This document shows, one piece after another, positions 63,632 through 64,000 of a DNA stretch of 64,000 nt. Origin of the DNA: JAFALK01 sp042701975 (GTDB lineage: Bacteria; Pseudomonadota; Gammaproteobacteria; Burkholderiales; Burkholderiaceae_C); NCBI GenBank assembly GCA_042701975.1, contig CP170561.1, positions 4,712,001 through 4,776,000 on the forward strand, in the 5' to 3' direction. The position numbers and the translations under genes are program-made. Below the pieces are notes generated by a model. It was not told the DNA's origin. It did not search any database and saw only the letters and a list, made by a program, of their open reading frames with translations. How positions within the stretch are numbered: the stretch's first letter is position 1; every line of letters begins with the position of its first letter.

Positions 63632-64000
63632 TTATGCCTTGGCTTTGACGTAGCGTCCAGGGGCCGCCTCGATGGCTTTGTAAGCCTTTCCGCCCGGCAC
63701 CTTGGGTGCGGCCTTTTTGGCGCCGGCATGGCCGGCCAGCCACTTGGACCAGTCGGTCCACCAGCTGCCGGGATGCTCGGCGGCCGTGGCCAGCCAGGCT
63801 TGCGGATCCTCGGGCAGCGCCGCGCCCTTGCCGATCCAGTGGCTGCGCTTGCCCTTGGCCGGCGGGTTGATCACGCCGGCGATGTGGCCCGAAGCACCGA
63901 GCACGAAGCGCTTCTTGCCCTTCAGGATGCCGGTGTTCCGGTAGGCGGCCTCCCACGGCACGATGTGGTCCTCGCGCGAGGCGTAGACGTAGACCGGTGC
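63632..64000 (-). CDS. phaC: PHA synthase, C-terminal part (cut by window edge)
   Basis: The last 122 codons of a class I polyhydroxyalkanoate synthase. The segment ASREDHIVPWEAAY contains the catalytic-triad Asp and the motif LGASGHIAGVINPPA the catalytic His (Asp480 and His508 in the Cupriavidus enzyme). The nucleophile Cys lies beyond the edge. The tail is GGKAYKAIEAAPGRYVKAKA, as expected for class I. The phaA start is 35 bases downstream, so phaC-phaA-phaB is one operon read leftward. Confidence 0.95.
   Translation of the reverse strand, partial: APVYVYASREDHIVPWEAAYRNTGILKGKKRFVLGASGHIAGVINPPAKGKRSHWIGKGAALPEDPQAWLATAAEHPGSWWTDWSKWLAGHAGAKKAAPKVPGGKAYKAIEAAPGRYVKAKA

Overview
This 64 kb window is a high-GC, gene-dense chromosomal segment. 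It reads as a betaproteobacterium of the order Burkholderiales, in the Roseateles/Mitsuaria/Rubrivivax-like range. This is judged from protein style and gene order: phaC-phaA-phaB, glnA-DUF4124-ntrB-ntrC, yciB-bolA-parvulin, cyoABCD-SURF1-RegB/RegA, and several TonB-dependent receptors. No rRNA, tRNA, CRISPR array, prophage or intact insertion sequence was recognised. The only mobile-looking object is a 141-bp MITE-like element near 8.6 kb. Both ends cut genes: a TonB receptor on the left and phaC on the right.

Region 1 (1-8.5 kb) is an outer-envelope locus. It holds two divergent TonB-dependent receptors, a lipoprotein with three PKD-like repeats and a lamin-tail domain, an S1/P1 nuclease with all nine zinc ligands, an unrecognised exported protein and a lipoprotein nuclease of the DNA/RNA non-specific endonuclease type. 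It looks like a nucleic-acid or phosphate scavenging locus. Region 2 (8.6-15.4 kb) holds a LysR regulator, a RidA protein and, convergent to them, a three-gene operon: parallel beta-helix lipoprotein, diheme cytochrome c lipoprotein, TonB receptor. Its function is not known to me, and it is the best candidate here for an undescribed system.

Region 3 (15.5-27.6 kb) is one long minus-strand run of lipid-oxidation genes: FadB-like, M20/PM20D1-like peptidase, thiolase, acyl-CoA dehydrogenase, a 69-aa membrane protein, SDR, thioesterase, then DUF481, MDR, SDR and a flavoprotein. It starts behind a palindromic TetR-type operator. Placing a lipoamino-acid hydrolase homologue inside a beta-oxidation operon suggests use of N-acyl amino acids. 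Region 4 (27.7-31.3 kb) has small envelope genes, Dps, an HD-GYP protein and two gene remnants, one of them the 3' end of a GGDEF gene.

Region 5 (31.4-42.8 kb) is mostly housekeeping: SelO, YciB, BolA, a parvulin, a YbbA-like ATPase divergent from a TesA-like esterase, a DUF6600 protein with a Pro/Gln tail, peptide deformylase, an MBL hydrolase and a 1080-aa membrane protein ending in a patatin domain. Region 6 (42.9-47.6 kb) is the nitrogen-regulation set ntrC, ntrB, DUF4124, glnA, with a clear sigma-54 promoter before glnA. Region 7 (47.6-54.4 kb) is a minus-strand run of a CinA-like protein, EI24, sterol desaturase, polysaccharide deacetylase, beta-propeller, TIGR00266 protein and an MFS transporter.

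Region 8 (54.5-61.0 kb) is the plus-strand bo3-type quinol oxidase operon cyoABCD, SURF1 and a RegB/RegA redox two-component system. Region 9 (61.0-64.0 kb) is a cupin and the PHA synthesis genes phaB, phaA and the 3' end of phaC.
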